This document shows positions 8,031 through 17,700 of a stretch of DNA of 64,000 bases, piece by piece. The stretch is taken from NCBI RefSeq assembly GCF_002208095.1, contig NZ_CP017990.1:3224001-3288000 (forward strand), given 5' to 3'. A program made the position numbers and the translations under genes. Positions within the stretch are counted from its first letter, which is position 1. Each line of letters opens with the position of its first letter. The DNA is from Enterobacter cloacae complex sp. ECNIH7 (GTDB lineage: Bacteria; Pseudomonadota; Gammaproteobacteria; Enterobacterales; Enterobacteriaceae). The notes under the pieces were generated by a model, which saw only the letters and a list, made by a program, of their open reading frames with translations, was not told the DNA's origin and did no database searches.

Positions 8031-10193
8031 TTATTTACTGTCAGATTTATATTCGTACTCGTAATAGCCGTAATCCTGGTACCCGGTCGCGCGGCGGAAG
8101 ATGGAGTTCAGGATCACCCCTTTCACCTCAATCCCGTTCTGCTCGAAGCGGCTCAGGCTGGTTTCCACCTCTTTCAGGGTGTTCACCGCGTAACGCGCTA
8201 CCATCAGCGTGGTGCCCGCGTGGCGGCCAACGACGGCCGCGTCGGTCACCGCCAGAATTGGCGGCGTATCGATCAGCACCAGGTCGTAATTTTTGCTCGC
8301 CCACTCAATCAACTGGGTGAAACGTTCGCTCATCAGCAGCTCGGACGGGTTAGGCGGCACCTGACCGCGAGGGATCAGGTCAAATTTCGGCACCGTTGTA
8401 GGTTTCGCGCTCTGGCTGATTTCACCTTTACCGAGCAGAATTTCCGACAGACCGTTAACGTTGTTGGTGCCCAGCAGCTCGTGGGTGTAGCCCTTACGCA
8501 TATCGCAGTCGATCAGCAGCACGCGCTTGTTGGTCTGGCTGACCACCGCCGCCAGGTTGGCGCAGACGAAGGTTTTACCAATCGACGGGCTGACGCCGGT
8601 TAACATCAGGACGTTGTTTTTGGCCTGCATCATGGCGAAGTGCAGGCTGGTACGCAGGCTACGGATCGCTTCGATGGCGAGGTCGGTCGGGTTACCCACC
8701 GCCAGAAGCTGGCTCTGTTTGTAACGCTTGACGCCCTTGATGGTTTTGACGCTGTCGCGGGATTTTTGCCACTCGGACAGCGGAATGCTGGCATAGACGT
8801 TGATACCGCTCTCTTCCAGCACCTGCGGGCTTTCGATACCGCGGTTGAACAGCGAACGCAGCAGCACGCCCACGATGGAGAGCATCAGGCCGAGAATAAT
8901 GCTGCCGAGAATAATCAGCGCTTTCTTCGGCTTCAGCACGCCAGGCTGGGTAATGGCCGGGTCGACGATGCGCACGTCACCGACGGTACTGGCTTCGGTG
9001 ATTTTCAGCTCCTGCTGCTTGTTCAGCAGCTGCATGTAAACCTGCTGTCCGGACTCCACGTCGCGGGTCAGACGCACGATCTCCTGCTGCGTTTTCGGCA
9101 TCGCGGTCACGCGGTCATTGAGCTTCGCCTTCTCCTCTTCCAGCGTGCGGCGTTTCTCCAGCAGCGTGCGGTAGGCCGGGTGACGTTTGGTATAAAGCTT
9201 GGAAATCTCCGCCTCTTTGAAGGTCAGCTCGTTGAGCTGCGCATCAATGTTGACCATCGAATCAAGAACCGATTTCGCCTCCAGCGGCAGGTCAACGGAG
9301 TCTTTATCCTGACGATAGGCGTTCAGCTTGTTCTCGGCATCATCCAGATGGGCGCGCACTTCCGGGAGCTGTTTCGCGAGGAAGGCCAGGCTTTTCGCCG
9401 CTTCTGCCGACTTACGCTCAACGTTCTGCTCAAGATAGTTGCGGGTAATGCTGTTCAGGATGTCGCGGATTTGATCCTTATCTTCACCGGTAAAGGTCAT
9501 GCTCAGCACGCCGGTGTCCTTACCGTTTTCGGTGACGGTCAGGTTGTTTTGCAGATTGTTGATCATCCCCAGGGTGGAGAATTTAGTGACGGTGAATTCG
9601 CCGCCCTCCTGGGCGTTGATGGCGCTAACCATCATGCTGACGCCGTCTTTGGTCAGCATCTGCCCCACTTCGCCGCGCGCGCTAAAACCTGCGTCGCTGG
9701 TTAGCTGGTACTGTTTCGGGCCAAGCACCTTCAGGGTAAACGTCTGATCGCCTGCCCCTTTCGGCAGCACGAAGTCAGTGACTTTTACCGTGTCGTTGTT
9801 TCGCCCCATCAGACGATCCCAGCCGGCACCAAAGACCGGGAAGGTATTTTTGGTGACGGAGATATCGAGCCCGAGGTCGTGAACCGTTTTACCCAGCACC
9901 AGGCGTGACTGGATGAGCTGAATTTCGGCGTCGGATGCCGGCGGTTTGTTCGCCAGCGCGGAACCAATGTCCTGCACCAGCGAGTTGCCGGTATTCTGTT
10001 CGATCTGCACCAGCGCGTCGGCGCTGTAGATAGGGGTGGCGAACAGCGTATAGACGACGGCCGCCGCGGCGAACACGGCGGTAATGCCCAGCACCCACCA
10101 CTTTGCCTCTACAACAGTGCCGACCAGGCGCCCAATATCAATTTCATCACTGCCCGAAGTCGGGGCGGCAGAAGCTCTCGTTTTTTCTGTCAT
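8031..10193 (-). CDS. wzc: Tyrosine autokinase and polysaccharide co-polymerase Wzc
   Basis: A 720-residue inner-membrane protein that autophosphorylates on tyrosine and drives polymerisation and export of colanic acid with Wza. An N-terminal Wzz-type domain has a first membrane helix at about residues 31-51 (WWVLGITAVFAAAAVVYTLF), followed by a long periplasmic coiled coil. A second membrane helix lies near 430. The cytoplasmic BY-kinase domain carries Walker A GVSPSIGKT, Walker A' LLIDCDMRKG and Walker B LVLIDTPP. The C-terminal tyrosine cluster is YQDYGYYEYEY. The ATG at 10193 follows the wzb stop by 2 bp and gives the family length. Confidence 0.97.
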   Translation of the reverse strand: MTEKTRASAAPTSGSDEIDIGRLVGTVVEAKWWVLGITAVFAAAAVVYTLFATPIYSADALVQIEQNTGNSLVQDIGSALANKPPASDAEIQLIQSRLVLGKTVHDLGLDISVTKNTFPVFGAGWDRLMGRNNDTVKVTDFVLPKGAGDQTFTLKVLGPKQYQLTSDAGFSARGEVGQMLTKDGVSMMVSAINAQEGGEFTVTKFSTLGMINNLQNNLTVTENGKDTGVLSMTFTGEDKDQIRDILNSITRNYLEQNVERKSAEAAKSLAFLAKQLPEVRAHLDDAENKLNAYRQDKDSVDLPLEAKSVLDSMVNIDAQLNELTFKEAEISKLYTKRHPAYRTLLEKRRTLEEEKAKLNDRVTAMPKTQQEIVRLTRDVESGQQVYMQLLNKQQELKITEASTVGDVRIVDPAITQPGVLKPKKALIILGSIILGLMLSIVGVLLRSLFNRGIESPQVLEESGINVYASIPLSEWQKSRDSVKTIKGVKRYKQSQLLAVGNPTDLAIEAIRSLRTSLHFAMMQAKNNVLMLTGVSPSIGKTFVCANLAAVVSQTNKRVLLIDCDMRKGYTHELLGTNNVNGLSEILLGKGEISQSAKPTTVPKFDLIPRGQVPPNPSELLMSERFTQLIEWASKNYDLVLIDTPPILAVTDAAVVGRHAGTTLMVARYAVNTLKEVETSLSRFEQNGIEVKGVILNSIFRRATGYQDYGYYEYEYKSDSK

Positions 10194-10195
10194 TG

Positions 10196-10639
10196 TTATC
10201 CCTGCTGAACTTTCAGTGCCTGCGCCCACTGTTGGGCAGACTGGTCAAGTAAGGTGTAAACCGCCTCAAAGGCCTCATGGCTTTTGCGATACGGATCGGG
10301 GATTTCACGTTCATTGTCCCAGTGACCAAACAGCATCACCTTGCCGCGCATCTCCGGAGCGATATCGCAAAGCGCATGAATATGGCGTTTTTCCATCGTC
10401 AGGATCAGGTCATACTCCCGGCACATGCGGCCAGTGACCTGGCGGGCCACGTGGCCGTCGAGAGAGAGGTGATGATCCCGCGCCACGCTCGTTGCGCGCT
10501 CATCGGCACCTTTACCGACCAGTGCACCCAGCCCTGCCGAATCAACGGTCAGTTCGGGCTGGTAGTGTTTCAACAACCGTTCAGCCGTAGGAGAACGGCA
10601 AATGTTCCCCACGCATACCACCAGAATTTTGTTAAACAT
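10196..10639 (-). CDS. wzb: Low-molecular-weight protein tyrosine phosphatase Wzb
   Basis: A 147-residue phosphatase that removes phosphate from the Wzc tyrosine cluster, which is needed for cycles of colanic acid export. The P-loop CVGNICRS holds the nucleophile Cys9 and the binding Arg15. The general acid is Asp115 in DPYRKS. The length matches the family. It sits between wza (6 bp gap) and wzc (2 bp gap). A paralogue, etp, lies at 58538-58987 in this window. Confidence 0.97.
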   Translation of the reverse strand: MFNKILVVCVGNICRSPTAERLLKHYQPELTVDSAGLGALVGKGADERATSVARDHHLSLDGHVARQVTGRMCREYDLILTMEKRHIHALCDIAPEMRGKVMLFGHWDNEREIPDPYRKSHEAFEAVYTLLDQSAQQWAQALKVQQG

Positions 10640-10645
10640 CGCGGA

Positions 10646-11785
10646 TTACCAGGTATGAATGTCGCGCGCCGTATCCGTCATGTAGCGAACGCCACTGATG
10701 GTTGGCAGCAACTGGTTGATCAGACGGTTCCAGCGGGCAACCGGCGCGGTGGTGACATACACCACATCGTATGGCTGGAGACGGAACTCCGTTGCCATCA
10801 CCAGAGAGGTCGCATCGGACATATCCAGCTGGTAGATGTTGGCAATCTTGCCTTTCGCACTGCCCTCACCTTTCAGCGGACGGATAACGAAGATACCGGT
10901 CGCGTTAGAGGTCGTCAGATCGATACCCTCAGCATTGCCCAGCGCTTCGGTCAGCGTCATACCGCTGAAGTCCATTTTGAGGGTGCTCTGTTTTTTCACT
11001 TCACCCATCACGAAGACTTTCAGATCGTCATTGCGCGGCACGTAGAGAATGTCGCCCGGATAGAGCAGGCGGTTCTGGGTCAGATCGCCGTTTTGCATCA
11101 GCGCCTGCAGCGAAATGCGCTGCTCCTTCCCGTTGTGGGTGAGCACGACGTTGCGCCAGTCGGCGCCGTCGGTTAACCCGCCCGCGGCGTTGATGGCATC
11201 CAGTACGGTAAGAGGAACGTTGGTGATGGCCTGCTGGCCGGATTTGTTCACCTGGCCGGAGATATAGGCTTTTTGCGAGCGGAATGCGGCGATATTAACG
11301 TCCACCTGCGGATCGGCGATGTACTGCGCTAAGCGGCCGGTAATATCACTACGTATCTCGGCAAGCGTTTTCCCTGCAACATGGACTTTACCAATGTAGG
11401 GATAGAACATGGTGCCATCTGACTGCACCCAGTTACCGGTGTCGCTTGAGCTACGGTACTGGCCCGCTGGCGTGGTCAGTTCAGGGTGGTCCCAGACGGT
11501 CACGTTGATCACGTCACCCGGCCCCACGCGGTACTGGTAGGACGCAATTTCCTGGTCCAGCGACATATTCGGCTGGGCAACATTCGGACGTGGACGTAAT
11601 TGTTCCACCAGACGAGGCGTAAGTGGATAAACATTCACCATTTTGTCGAGATCAAAATCGGCATCCTGTTGCTTGATCACATCCTTACCCATTGTTGACA
11701 TATTGCTGCCGGGAAAGACCGTGCAACCACTCATCAAGGTCACAGACACCAATAATGGCATCAATTTCATTTTGGATTTCATCAT
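10646..11785 (-). CDS. wza: Outer-membrane polysaccharide export lipoprotein Wza
   Basis: A 379-residue lipoprotein that forms the octameric outer-membrane pore for colanic acid. A signal peptide ends in the lipobox LMSGC, so the mature protein starts at Cys21. The polysaccharide-export domain begins near residue 85 with [24 protein letters not shown]-type repeats follow (QKAYISGQV and LKVFVMGEV segments). The C-terminus is the amphipathic helix [16 protein letters not shown] that lines the pore. It is the first gene of the operon, 180 bp from the ops element in its leader. Confidence 0.97.
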   Translation of the reverse strand: MMKSKMKLMPLLVSVTLMSGCTVFPGSNMSTMGKDVIKQQDADFDLDKMVNVYPLTPRLVEQLRPRPNVAQPNMSLDQEIASYQYRVGPGDVINVTVWDHPELTTPAGQYRSSSDTGNWVQSDGTMFYPYIGKVHVAGKTLAEIRSDITGRLAQYIADPQVDVNIAAFRSQKAYISGQVNKSGQQAITNVPLTVLDAINAAGGLTDGADWRNVVLTHNGKEQRISLQALMQNGDLTQNRLLYPGDILYVPRNDDLKVFVMGEVKKQSTLKMDFSGMTLTEALGNAEGIDLTTSNATGIFVIRPLKGEGSAKGKIANIYQLDMSDATSLVMATEFRLQPYDVVYVTTAPVARWNRLINQLLPTISGVRYMTDTARDIHTW

Positions 11786-11963
11786 TGATTATTTATCACT
11801 TTGGCAGAGTAATTATCCTGTGCAATTTAAATAAGCTCGAGTCGTATTGGGTTTCAGCATGCAGTTAATCAAATAGAAATATAACTGGCATCAGTCCTAA
11901 AAAAAGCTTATTCATCCATTGGCTATTGACAGAATAATCGAGGCTGATTCACACGCTTTCAGG

Positions 11964-12002
11964 CACGCTACCGCCCTTGGCTTTCAGTTACCAATCCACT
12001 GA
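11964..12002 (-). promoter_or_regulatory. JUMPstart sequence with ops element upstream of wza
   Basis: Read on the minus strand this 39 bp block has the JUMPstart layout, starting TCAGTGGATTGGTA and ending in AAGCCAAGGGCGGTAGCGTG. It contains the ops core GGCGGTAGCGTG at 11964-11975. In the nascent strand ops pauses RNA polymerase and recruits RfaH, which suppresses termination across long capsule and LPS operons. Its position about 180 bp upstream of the wza start matches other wza leaders. RfaH control is inferred from the motif. Confidence 0.93.
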
Positions 12003-12242
12003 CTAAACAATGTGTTATGGATAGACACCCTCTTGAGCAAGGTCTTCTGGAAATATATCAGTCGCTTGAGAAACCCGACGGATAATGAATAACCATCCCT
12101 GAAGACCGAACATTAATAGCAACACTGAGATTTAACATTTGATGCTGGGAGAATTGTTGCAGCTAACCTAATAGCAGGCAAGGAGACAACTGTCCTAATA
12201 TTGGTTTTTAAGATTAATATTAAGAGCAAATTTTTGAACTTT

Positions 12243-12256
12243 TAGGATTTTCTTTA
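12243..12256 (-). promoter_or_regulatory. Candidate RcsAB box for the colanic acid operon
   Basis: On the minus strand the site reads TAAAGAAAATCCTA, 10 of 14 matches to the RcsAB consensus TAAGAATATTCCTA with the right half intact. It lies about 460 bp upstream of the wza start, similar to the distant placement reported for wza/ams promoters in related bacteria. Rcs control of colanic acid is well established. This particular site is an inference. Confidence 0.55.
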
Positions 12257-12477
12257 TATTGACAAAATAAGAGTAAAAATCATTCCCTGCGATATATCCT
12301 AAAATGCATTTCTTGTAATTAAATATACGTATTTCGCTTATTTACACCCTATTGAGAATGCTCTCTTTTTTACCCGTCCTATTAAGAGAAATCTCAGCCC
12401 GGCATTGCAATTTCCCCCAGCTTTATCCATGATCGAAGTGTGACATTCGTCATATAACAGAAGGTATTGCTATTACT

Positions 12478-14061
12478 ATGGAATGGATTGCCGATCCCTC
12501 AATCTGGGCCGGGCTGGTTACGCTAGTCGTCATCGAGCTCGTGCTCGGGATTGATAATCTGGTCTTTATCGCCATCCTCGCTGAAAAACTTCCCCCTTCC
12601 CAGCGCGACCGCGCGCGCGTGACGGGCCTGCTGCTGGCGATGGTGATGCGGTTACTGCTGCTGGCCTCTATCTCCTGGCTGGTGACGCTCACACAGCCTC
12701 TGTTCTCCATCCACGGTCTGAGTTTTAGCGCCCGCGATCTGATCATGCTTTTCGGCGGGTTGTTCCTGCTGTTCAAAGCCACGGTGGAGCTCAACGAGCG
12801 GCTGGAGGGCAAAGACAGCGAGAATCCAACCCAGCGCCGCGGGGCGAAATTCTGGCCGGTCGTGGCGCAAATCGTGGTGCTGGATGCGGTCTTTTCTCTC
12901 GACTCGGTGATCACCGCCGTCGGGATGGTGGACCACCTTGCGGTGATGATGGCCGCGGTGATTATTGCCATCACGCTGATGGTCATGGCCAGCAAGGCGC
13001 TGACCCGCTTTGTGAACAGTCACCCGACCATCGTGATCCTCTGCCTGAGCTTCCTGCTGATGATTGGCTTTAGCCTGGTGGCCGACGGTTTTGGCTTCCA
13101 TATTCCGAAAGGCTACCTGTACGCCGCCATCGGCTTCTCCGTCATGATTGAAGCGCTCAACCAGCTGGCGATATTTAACCGCCGCCGCTTCCTGTCCGCG
13201 AATCAGACCCTGCGTCAGCGTACTGCCGACACGGTTATGCGCCTGCTAAGCGGTAAGAAAGAGGATGCGGAGCTGGATGCCGAATCCTCCGCCATGCTGG
13301 CCGATCACAGCGACGGGCTGATCTTCGACCCGCAGGAACGACGGATGATCGAGCGGGTGCTTAATCTGAATCAGCGGACGGTCAGCAGCATCATGACCTC
13401 GCGGCACGATATTGAGCATATCGACCTGACGGCACCGGAAGAGCACATTCGCGCCCTGCTGAATAAAAACCAACACACCCGCGTGGTGGTGACCGGCGGT
13501 GAAGAGGAAGAGGAGCTGCTGGGCGTGGTGCACGTGATTGACCTGCTCCAGCAGCAGCTTCACGGCGAGGCGCTCAACCTGCGCGTACTGGTACGCCAGC
13601 CGCTGGTCTTCCCTGAGGGGCTACCGCTGCTTTCCGCCCTTGAGCAATTCCGTAACGCGCGCACGCACTTTGCCTTTGTGGTGGATGAGTTTGGTTCGGT
13701 GGAAGGGCTGGTCACGCTCAGCGACGTAATGGAAACCATCGCCGGTAATCTGCCTAACGAGGTGGATGAGATTGACGCCCGCCATGATATTCAGAAAAAC
13801 GCAGACGGCTCGTGGACCGCTAACGGCCATATGCCGCTGGAAGACCTGGTGCAATACGTGCCGCTGCCGCTGGATGAAAAACGGGAGTATCACACTATTG
13901 CCGGCCTGCTGATGGAATATTTGCAGCGTATCCCGCAGCCGGGGGAAGAAGTTCAGGTGGGCGACTATCTGCTCAAAACGCTGCAGATTGAAAACCATCG
14001 CGTGCAGAAGGTTCAGCTCATTCCGCTGCGGGATGAGGAAGAACTGGATTTTGAGGTTTAG
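12478..14061 (+). CDS. yegH: TerC-family membrane protein with CBS and CorC domains, YegH
   Basis: A 527-residue inner-membrane protein of unknown physiological role. Residues 1-220 form a TerC domain with about seven membrane helices and the acidic motifs [13 protein letters not shown] and [16 protein letters not shown] typical of TerC. A CBS pair follows at about 300-420 ([17 protein letters not shown] and [18 protein letters not shown]). A CorC/HlyC transporter-associated domain ends the protein (about 440-520). This arrangement suggests metal-ion handling, but no substrate can be assigned. It is transcribed away from wza and converges on asmA. Confidence 0.93.
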   Translation: MEWIADPSIWAGLVTLVVIELVLGIDNLVFIAILAEKLPPSQRDRARVTGLLLAMVMRLLLLASISWLVTLTQPLFSIHGLSFSARDLIMLFGGLFLLFKATVELNERLEGKDSENPTQRRGAKFWPVVAQIVVLDAVFSLDSVITAVGMVDHLAVMMAAVIIAITLMVMASKALTRFVNSHPTIVILCLSFLLMIGFSLVADGFGFHIPKGYLYAAIGFSVMIEALNQLAIFNRRRFLSANQTLRQRTADTVMRLLSGKKEDAELDAESSAMLADHSDGLIFDPQERRMIERVLNLNQRTVSSIMTSRHDIEHIDLTAPEEHIRALLNKNQHTRVVVTGGEEEEELLGVVHVIDLLQQQLHGEALNLRVLVRQPLVFPEGLPLLSALEQFRNARTHFAFVVDEFGSVEGLVTLSDVMETIAGNLPNEVDEIDARHDIQKNADGSWTANGHMPLEDLVQYVPLPLDEKREYHTIAGLLMEYLQRIPQPGEEVQVGDYLLKTLQIENHRVQKVQLIPLRDEEELDFEV

Positions 14062-14067
14062 GTAAAA

Positions 14068-14095
14068 CAAAACGGCAACCCGGTTGCCGTTTTTA
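14068..14095. terminator. Bidirectional terminator after yegH
   Basis: Perfect hairpin with the stem AACGGCAACC/GGTTGCCGTT, flanked by A and T runs, 7 bp after the yegH stop. The A-run on the other side allows it to serve asmA transcripts from the opposite direction as well. Confidence 0.85.
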
Positions 14096-14104
14096 GTGTT
14101 TGCT

Positions 14105-14136
14105 CCCTCTCCCGTGGGAGAGGACCGGGGTGAGGG
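14105..14136. repeat. GC-rich palindromic repeat, yegH-asmA gap
   Basis: CCCTCTCCCGTGGGAGAGG followed by ACCGGGGTGAGGG. This is the same element as those at 7886, 7979, 23374 and 39125. It lies between convergent genes, next to the terminator. Confidence 0.75.
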
Positions 14137-14170
14137 CATCAGGCCGCAACGCCACCCGGCGCAACGGACA

Positions 14171-16021
14171 TCAAAGCTTATCCAGCAGCTTCTTAACGTC
14201 CTTACCGTCCTGTGAATCTTTATTGCGTTCCGCCCAGCCGCTAAGCCGACGTTTCGCTTCATCCTGCAGATGCTTACGCAGGATCTGATCCACCTCCAGA
14301 CGGTAATTCAGGGCCTGCCATTTGCCGTATACGGTCAGCGGGACCGGCGTCTCTTTCAGGAAGTCGATGAGCTTGCTTTCACCCTGCCAGCCGGAAAGTA
14401 CGCGCACGTTAAAGCGCGTGTCCGCGGTTTCTTTCACCAGATCCAGCTTACCTTCACCGGTCATTGATAAGAGTGAAGAAGTACCCTGCATTCCGTCAAG
14501 AGTAAGTTGTCCGTTGTCCAGCGTCAGGTCAGTGGTGAAGCTGTCGAGGCGCGTGGCGCTGTCGTAGTTATCCTGGGCCTTCACATCGCTGCTGCGCTCG
14601 ACCGCCTGCTGCACCAGCTGCTGGAAGTTAAGCCCTTCCATACGGGAATTTTTCAGATCAAGATGCGCCTGCCCCTGCCACTCGCGGCGGAAAGCATCGG
14701 CATCAATTTTCGTGCCTGAGAAGTCACCCGCGAGCGTCAACTGCCCCGTCAGGGATATCGGATAGTTAAACGCGTTCAGGATGGTGCCTATCTCAACGTT
14801 GTCGAGACGCGGCTGGAATTCGGCGCTGGCTTCGTCTTTACGGACGTCCAGCGTGCCGGGCAGCGAGAGGCTCCCTGCGCCCATCTTTCCGCTCAGCTCG
14901 GAGATCACCAGCAAACCGTTATGGTTAAACATCTGGCTGCTCACGTCGCTAAAATCAATGCCGCGCCAGCGCAGGCTATTGGCTTTCAGCAGAATATCCG
15001 CCGTGAACCCGCGCAGGGCGTTATAGTCAGGCTGATCGAGATTAGACGAGATTACCGGACGTGATACCGGTGCCTGGCTTTGCCCCGTCTGCGTGGCATC
15101 GCTGTCCGTGGCGCTGGCGGGCAGAGGCGGCAGCAGATTTTCCAGGTTGAGCTTGTCAAACTGCAGATTCAGCACCCACTTCGGCTTCTCTTCGAGCGTG
15201 ACGCTCGCCTGCCCCTTCAGGCTACTGTCATTTGCCTGCAGGTTGAGATTATCCAGCTCCAGCTGCTTTTGCTCTTCGCGCCACACGGCCTGCAGCGTTC
15301 CCTGCCCGGTGACCCCCTGGGTGGGAAGATCGGCACCCGTCAGCTGCCAGTTCAGCTGCTGGATGTCGGCTGTAAGCTGGTGCGGATAGTCTGAGGCGTT
15401 CACATTAGCATTCAGCGACAGGGACAAATCGCGCTGATCGCGGTTCACGCGCCCGCTAAATTCCAGCGACGCAAGATGATGAGCATCCTGTTCCATCTGC
15501 AGGTTAATGTTGCGAATGGTCACCTGTTCCTGGTGCTCATGCTGGAAAACCAACACGCTATCGACAACTTTCAGCTTGCCGATATCAAAGGACCAGCCGG
15601 TATCGGACGGATCATCAGGCAGAGTATTTTCGCGCGGCGCAACCGGCGCACTGGCATCACGCACGGCTTCGGTTTGCGGGGTGAGCTGGATCACCGCGCC
15701 TTTCAGCATCACCTGCTTAACCTGCAGCTGATGGGAAATGAGCGGGAACAGCGCCACATCAAGGCGCATGTTGTCTGCGGACACCAGCGGCTGGGCCGCC
15801 CCCGGCGCCGTGAGCGACATGCGGCCAGAGAGAATGCTGAGCTGCGGCCAGACGTGCCAGCGCAGCGGCCCGTCAAGCTTCAGTTGATAACCACTGCGTG
15901 CCTCGACCTGCCGCACCATGTAAGCGCGGAAATCGTTGGGGTTAACCAGCAGAACCAACGCCGAAAGGCCAGCCACCAGCACCACCAGCAAAATCATCAG
16001 CGTTGTCAGAACTCTTCTCAT
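14171..16021 (-). CDS. asmA: AsmA, inner-membrane-anchored envelope lipid transport family protein
   Basis: A 616-residue protein with one N-terminal membrane helix (about residues 7-28, TLMILLVVLVAGLSALVLLV) and a large periplasmic part of beta-rich repeats, typical of the AsmA family related to VPS13/TamB-like lipid bridges. The family has been linked to outer-membrane assembly and phospholipid transport. The exact role of AsmA itself is not settled. It is the last gene of the udk-dcd-asmA operon, 22 bp after dcd. Confidence 0.95.
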   Translation of the reverse strand: MRRVLTTLMILLVVLVAGLSALVLLVNPNDFRAYMVRQVEARSGYQLKLDGPLRWHVWPQLSILSGRMSLTAPGAAQPLVSADNMRLDVALFPLISHQLQVKQVMLKGAVIQLTPQTEAVRDASAPVAPRENTLPDDPSDTGWSFDIGKLKVVDSVLVFQHEHQEQVTIRNINLQMEQDAHHLASLEFSGRVNRDQRDLSLSLNANVNASDYPHQLTADIQQLNWQLTGADLPTQGVTGQGTLQAVWREEQKQLELDNLNLQANDSSLKGQASVTLEEKPKWVLNLQFDKLNLENLLPPLPASATDSDATQTGQSQAPVSRPVISSNLDQPDYNALRGFTADILLKANSLRWRGIDFSDVSSQMFNHNGLLVISELSGKMGAGSLSLPGTLDVRKDEASAEFQPRLDNVEIGTILNAFNYPISLTGQLTLAGDFSGTKIDADAFRREWQGQAHLDLKNSRMEGLNFQQLVQQAVERSSDVKAQDNYDSATRLDSFTTDLTLDNGQLTLDGMQGTSSLLSMTGEGKLDLVKETADTRFNVRVLSGWQGESKLIDFLKETPVPLTVYGKWQALNYRLEVDQILRKHLQDEAKRRLSGWAERNKDSQDGKDVKKLLDKL

Positions 16022-16043
16022 GGCATCCTCAATGGGCTAACGA

Positions 16044-16625
16044 TCAGTCTTTATCAATACGGCTGGCAACCGCGCCCTGCTGGTCGCGATATTTTGCGTC
16101 CTGCCGACGGTTGTAAGGACGATCTGCCGGGCCCGACAGCGGTTCAAAACTCAACGCGCCGATCATCATGCCCGGGCGCAGCGCCAGCGGCAATTTACCG
16201 GCATTGAAGAATTCCAGCACGATACGCCCCGACCAGCCAGGATCGATACGGTGCGCGGTCACGTGAACCATCAGCCCCAGTCGCGCCAGCGAAGAACGGC
16301 CATCAAGCCAGCCAACCAGATCCGGAGGCAGGGTGACGGATTCAAACGTCACCGCCAGGGCCAGTTCACCTGGATGCAGATAAAAAGCTTCGCCTTCATC
16401 GATTACGATTTCGTCACTCATGACGCGATCGAGCGCGGCGCTGACTTCGTCCTTCGGCCCGCTAAGGTCAATGAACGGTGCTGTATGGCCGCTAAAGGTG
16501 CGGAATTTATTGCCTAACCGCACATCAACGGTCACGCCATTGATACGCTCAACGGGTGGACGCGGGGTAATAGACAAACGGCCTTCATCCAGCCAGGCTT
16601 CTATATCGCGATCACAAAGACGCAT
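16044..16625 (-). CDS. dcd: dCTP deaminase Dcd
   Basis: A 193-residue homotrimeric enzyme that deaminates dCTP to dUTP, the main source of dUMP for thymidylate synthesis in enterobacteria. The active-site motif [10 protein letters not shown] and the following [19 protein letters not shown] region with the catalytic-type Glu are present. The ATG at 16625 ([15 protein letters not shown]) gives the exact family length. The longer reading to 16643 adds six residues without support. It lies between udk and asmA. Confidence 0.97.
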   Translation of the reverse strand: MRLCDRDIEAWLDEGRLSITPRPPVERINGVTVDVRLGNKFRTFSGHTAPFIDLSGPKDEVSAALDRVMSDEIVIDEGEAFYLHPGELALAVTFESVTLPPDLVGWLDGRSSLARLGLMVHVTAHRIDPGWSGRIVLEFFNAGKLPLALRPGMMIGALSFEPLSGPADRPYNRRQDAKYRDQQGAVASRIDKD

Positions 16626-16715
16626 GGCACTTTCTCCTTTCATGCATCGTACCCTGAGGTGTTAAGCGCTCAGGGTAAAACCAGGTATCTCTGAACGGTA
16701 CACAATTCGCGCGGC

Positions 16716-17357
16716 TTATTCAAAAAACTGGCTGATTTTCGCTTTTAAGATATCAATAGCAATGCGGTTTTTACCCCCGCGCGGCACGATGATATCGGCG
16801 TATTGTTTGGATGGCTCAATAAACTGCAGGAACATCGGGCGGACCGTTTTCTGGTATTGCGCCATGACGGAGTCCATCGAACGGCCGCGTTCATTCACGT
16901 CACGCTTGATGCGGCGCATCAGGCAGATATCCAGCGGGGTATCAACGAAAATCGAGAAGTTCATGGATTCGCGCAGGCGGGCGTCGGTCAGCAGCAGAAT
17001 GCCTTCAAGGATAATGACCTTTTTCGGCTCGATGCGGATGGTTTCCTGGGTGCGGGTGTGTTCTACGTAACTGTAAACGGGCAGCTCAATCGCCTGGCCG
17101 CTCTTGAGCGCTTCTAAATGCTGGAACAGCAAGCTGTGATCCATTGCATTTGGGTGGTCATAGTTGGTTTTGACGCGCTCTTCCATCGACAGATGGGATT
17201 GATCTTTGTAATAGCTGTCTTCGGGAATGACGCCGATATGCTCATCACCTACTTGTTCACGCAGTTCGCGATAAAGCGTACTGGCAATTAGACTTTTACC
17301 TGAAGCCGATGCGCCGGCGATGCCTATAATGACGCACTGATGAGACTTATCAGTCAT
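16716..17357 (-). CDS. udk: Uridine kinase Udk
   Basis: A 213-residue uridine/cytidine kinase of pyrimidine salvage, making UMP or CMP with GTP or ATP. The P-loop GASASGKS is at residues 15-22. The acceptor-site region EDSYYKDQ and the lid segment [13 protein letters not shown] are visible. It starts the udk-dcd-asmA operon, so salvage and dUTP supply are co-transcribed. Confidence 0.97.
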   Translation of the reverse strand: MTDKSHQCVIIGIAGASASGKSLIASTLYRELREQVGDEHIGVIPEDSYYKDQSHLSMEERVKTNYDHPNAMDHSLLFQHLEALKSGQAIELPVYSYVEHTRTQETIRIEPKKVIILEGILLLTDARLRESMNFSIFVDTPLDICLMRRIKRDVNERGRSMDSVMAQYQKTVRPMFLQFIEPSKQYADIIVPRGGKNRIAIDILKAKISQFFE

Positions 17358-17700
17358 AAATTTAGCGACCTGATTAACCTGGATGTTAAGGAAGGACGAC
17401 GCCGGAGCGTCAAACGCGGCAATTATAGGGATTTCGCGGGCGTGATACCAGTCGAAAGCACAGGTTCTGCGAGACTGGCCGAAAAGTGGCGCTTTATTCC
17501 CTGAGTGAAATTTAAATGAACGTTTTTTCAGCGTTTAACCGTTTTTTTTCACGGAGCCTCTATTTAATAAGTCTGTGGTGTCAAATTCTGAGCGGTCACC
17601 ATATGAATTGTAAATTGTTTGTACTAGCATAAACCAAATTATCTAATTCACGCGTTCGGACATCTTCCCTGACGGCATGGCGTCTCTGGATAAAGCGGTA
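17358..17700. other. Divergent intergenic region udk-dgcE
   Basis: A 343 bp gap with AT-rich stretches (about 17500-17640) that must hold the two divergent promoters. I see no open reading frame, palindrome or repeat that I would annotate separately. Confidence 0.6.

Larger units (their letters stand above)
11786..12477. other. Divergent intergenic region wza-yegH (colanic acid leader and promoter region)
   Basis: A 692 bp AT-rich gap without a credible gene. It holds the colanic acid leader with the JUMPstart/ops element, a candidate RcsAB box, and presumably the yegH promoter at its right end. Several AT-rich runs and TCCTA-type half sites occur between 12190 and 12305. I do not place a sigma70 promoter with confidence. 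Confidence 0.8.

Noticed and set aside
8640..9704. 354-residue open frame antisense to wzc
   Set aside because: Same reason: it reflects the codon use of wzc and has no start signal.
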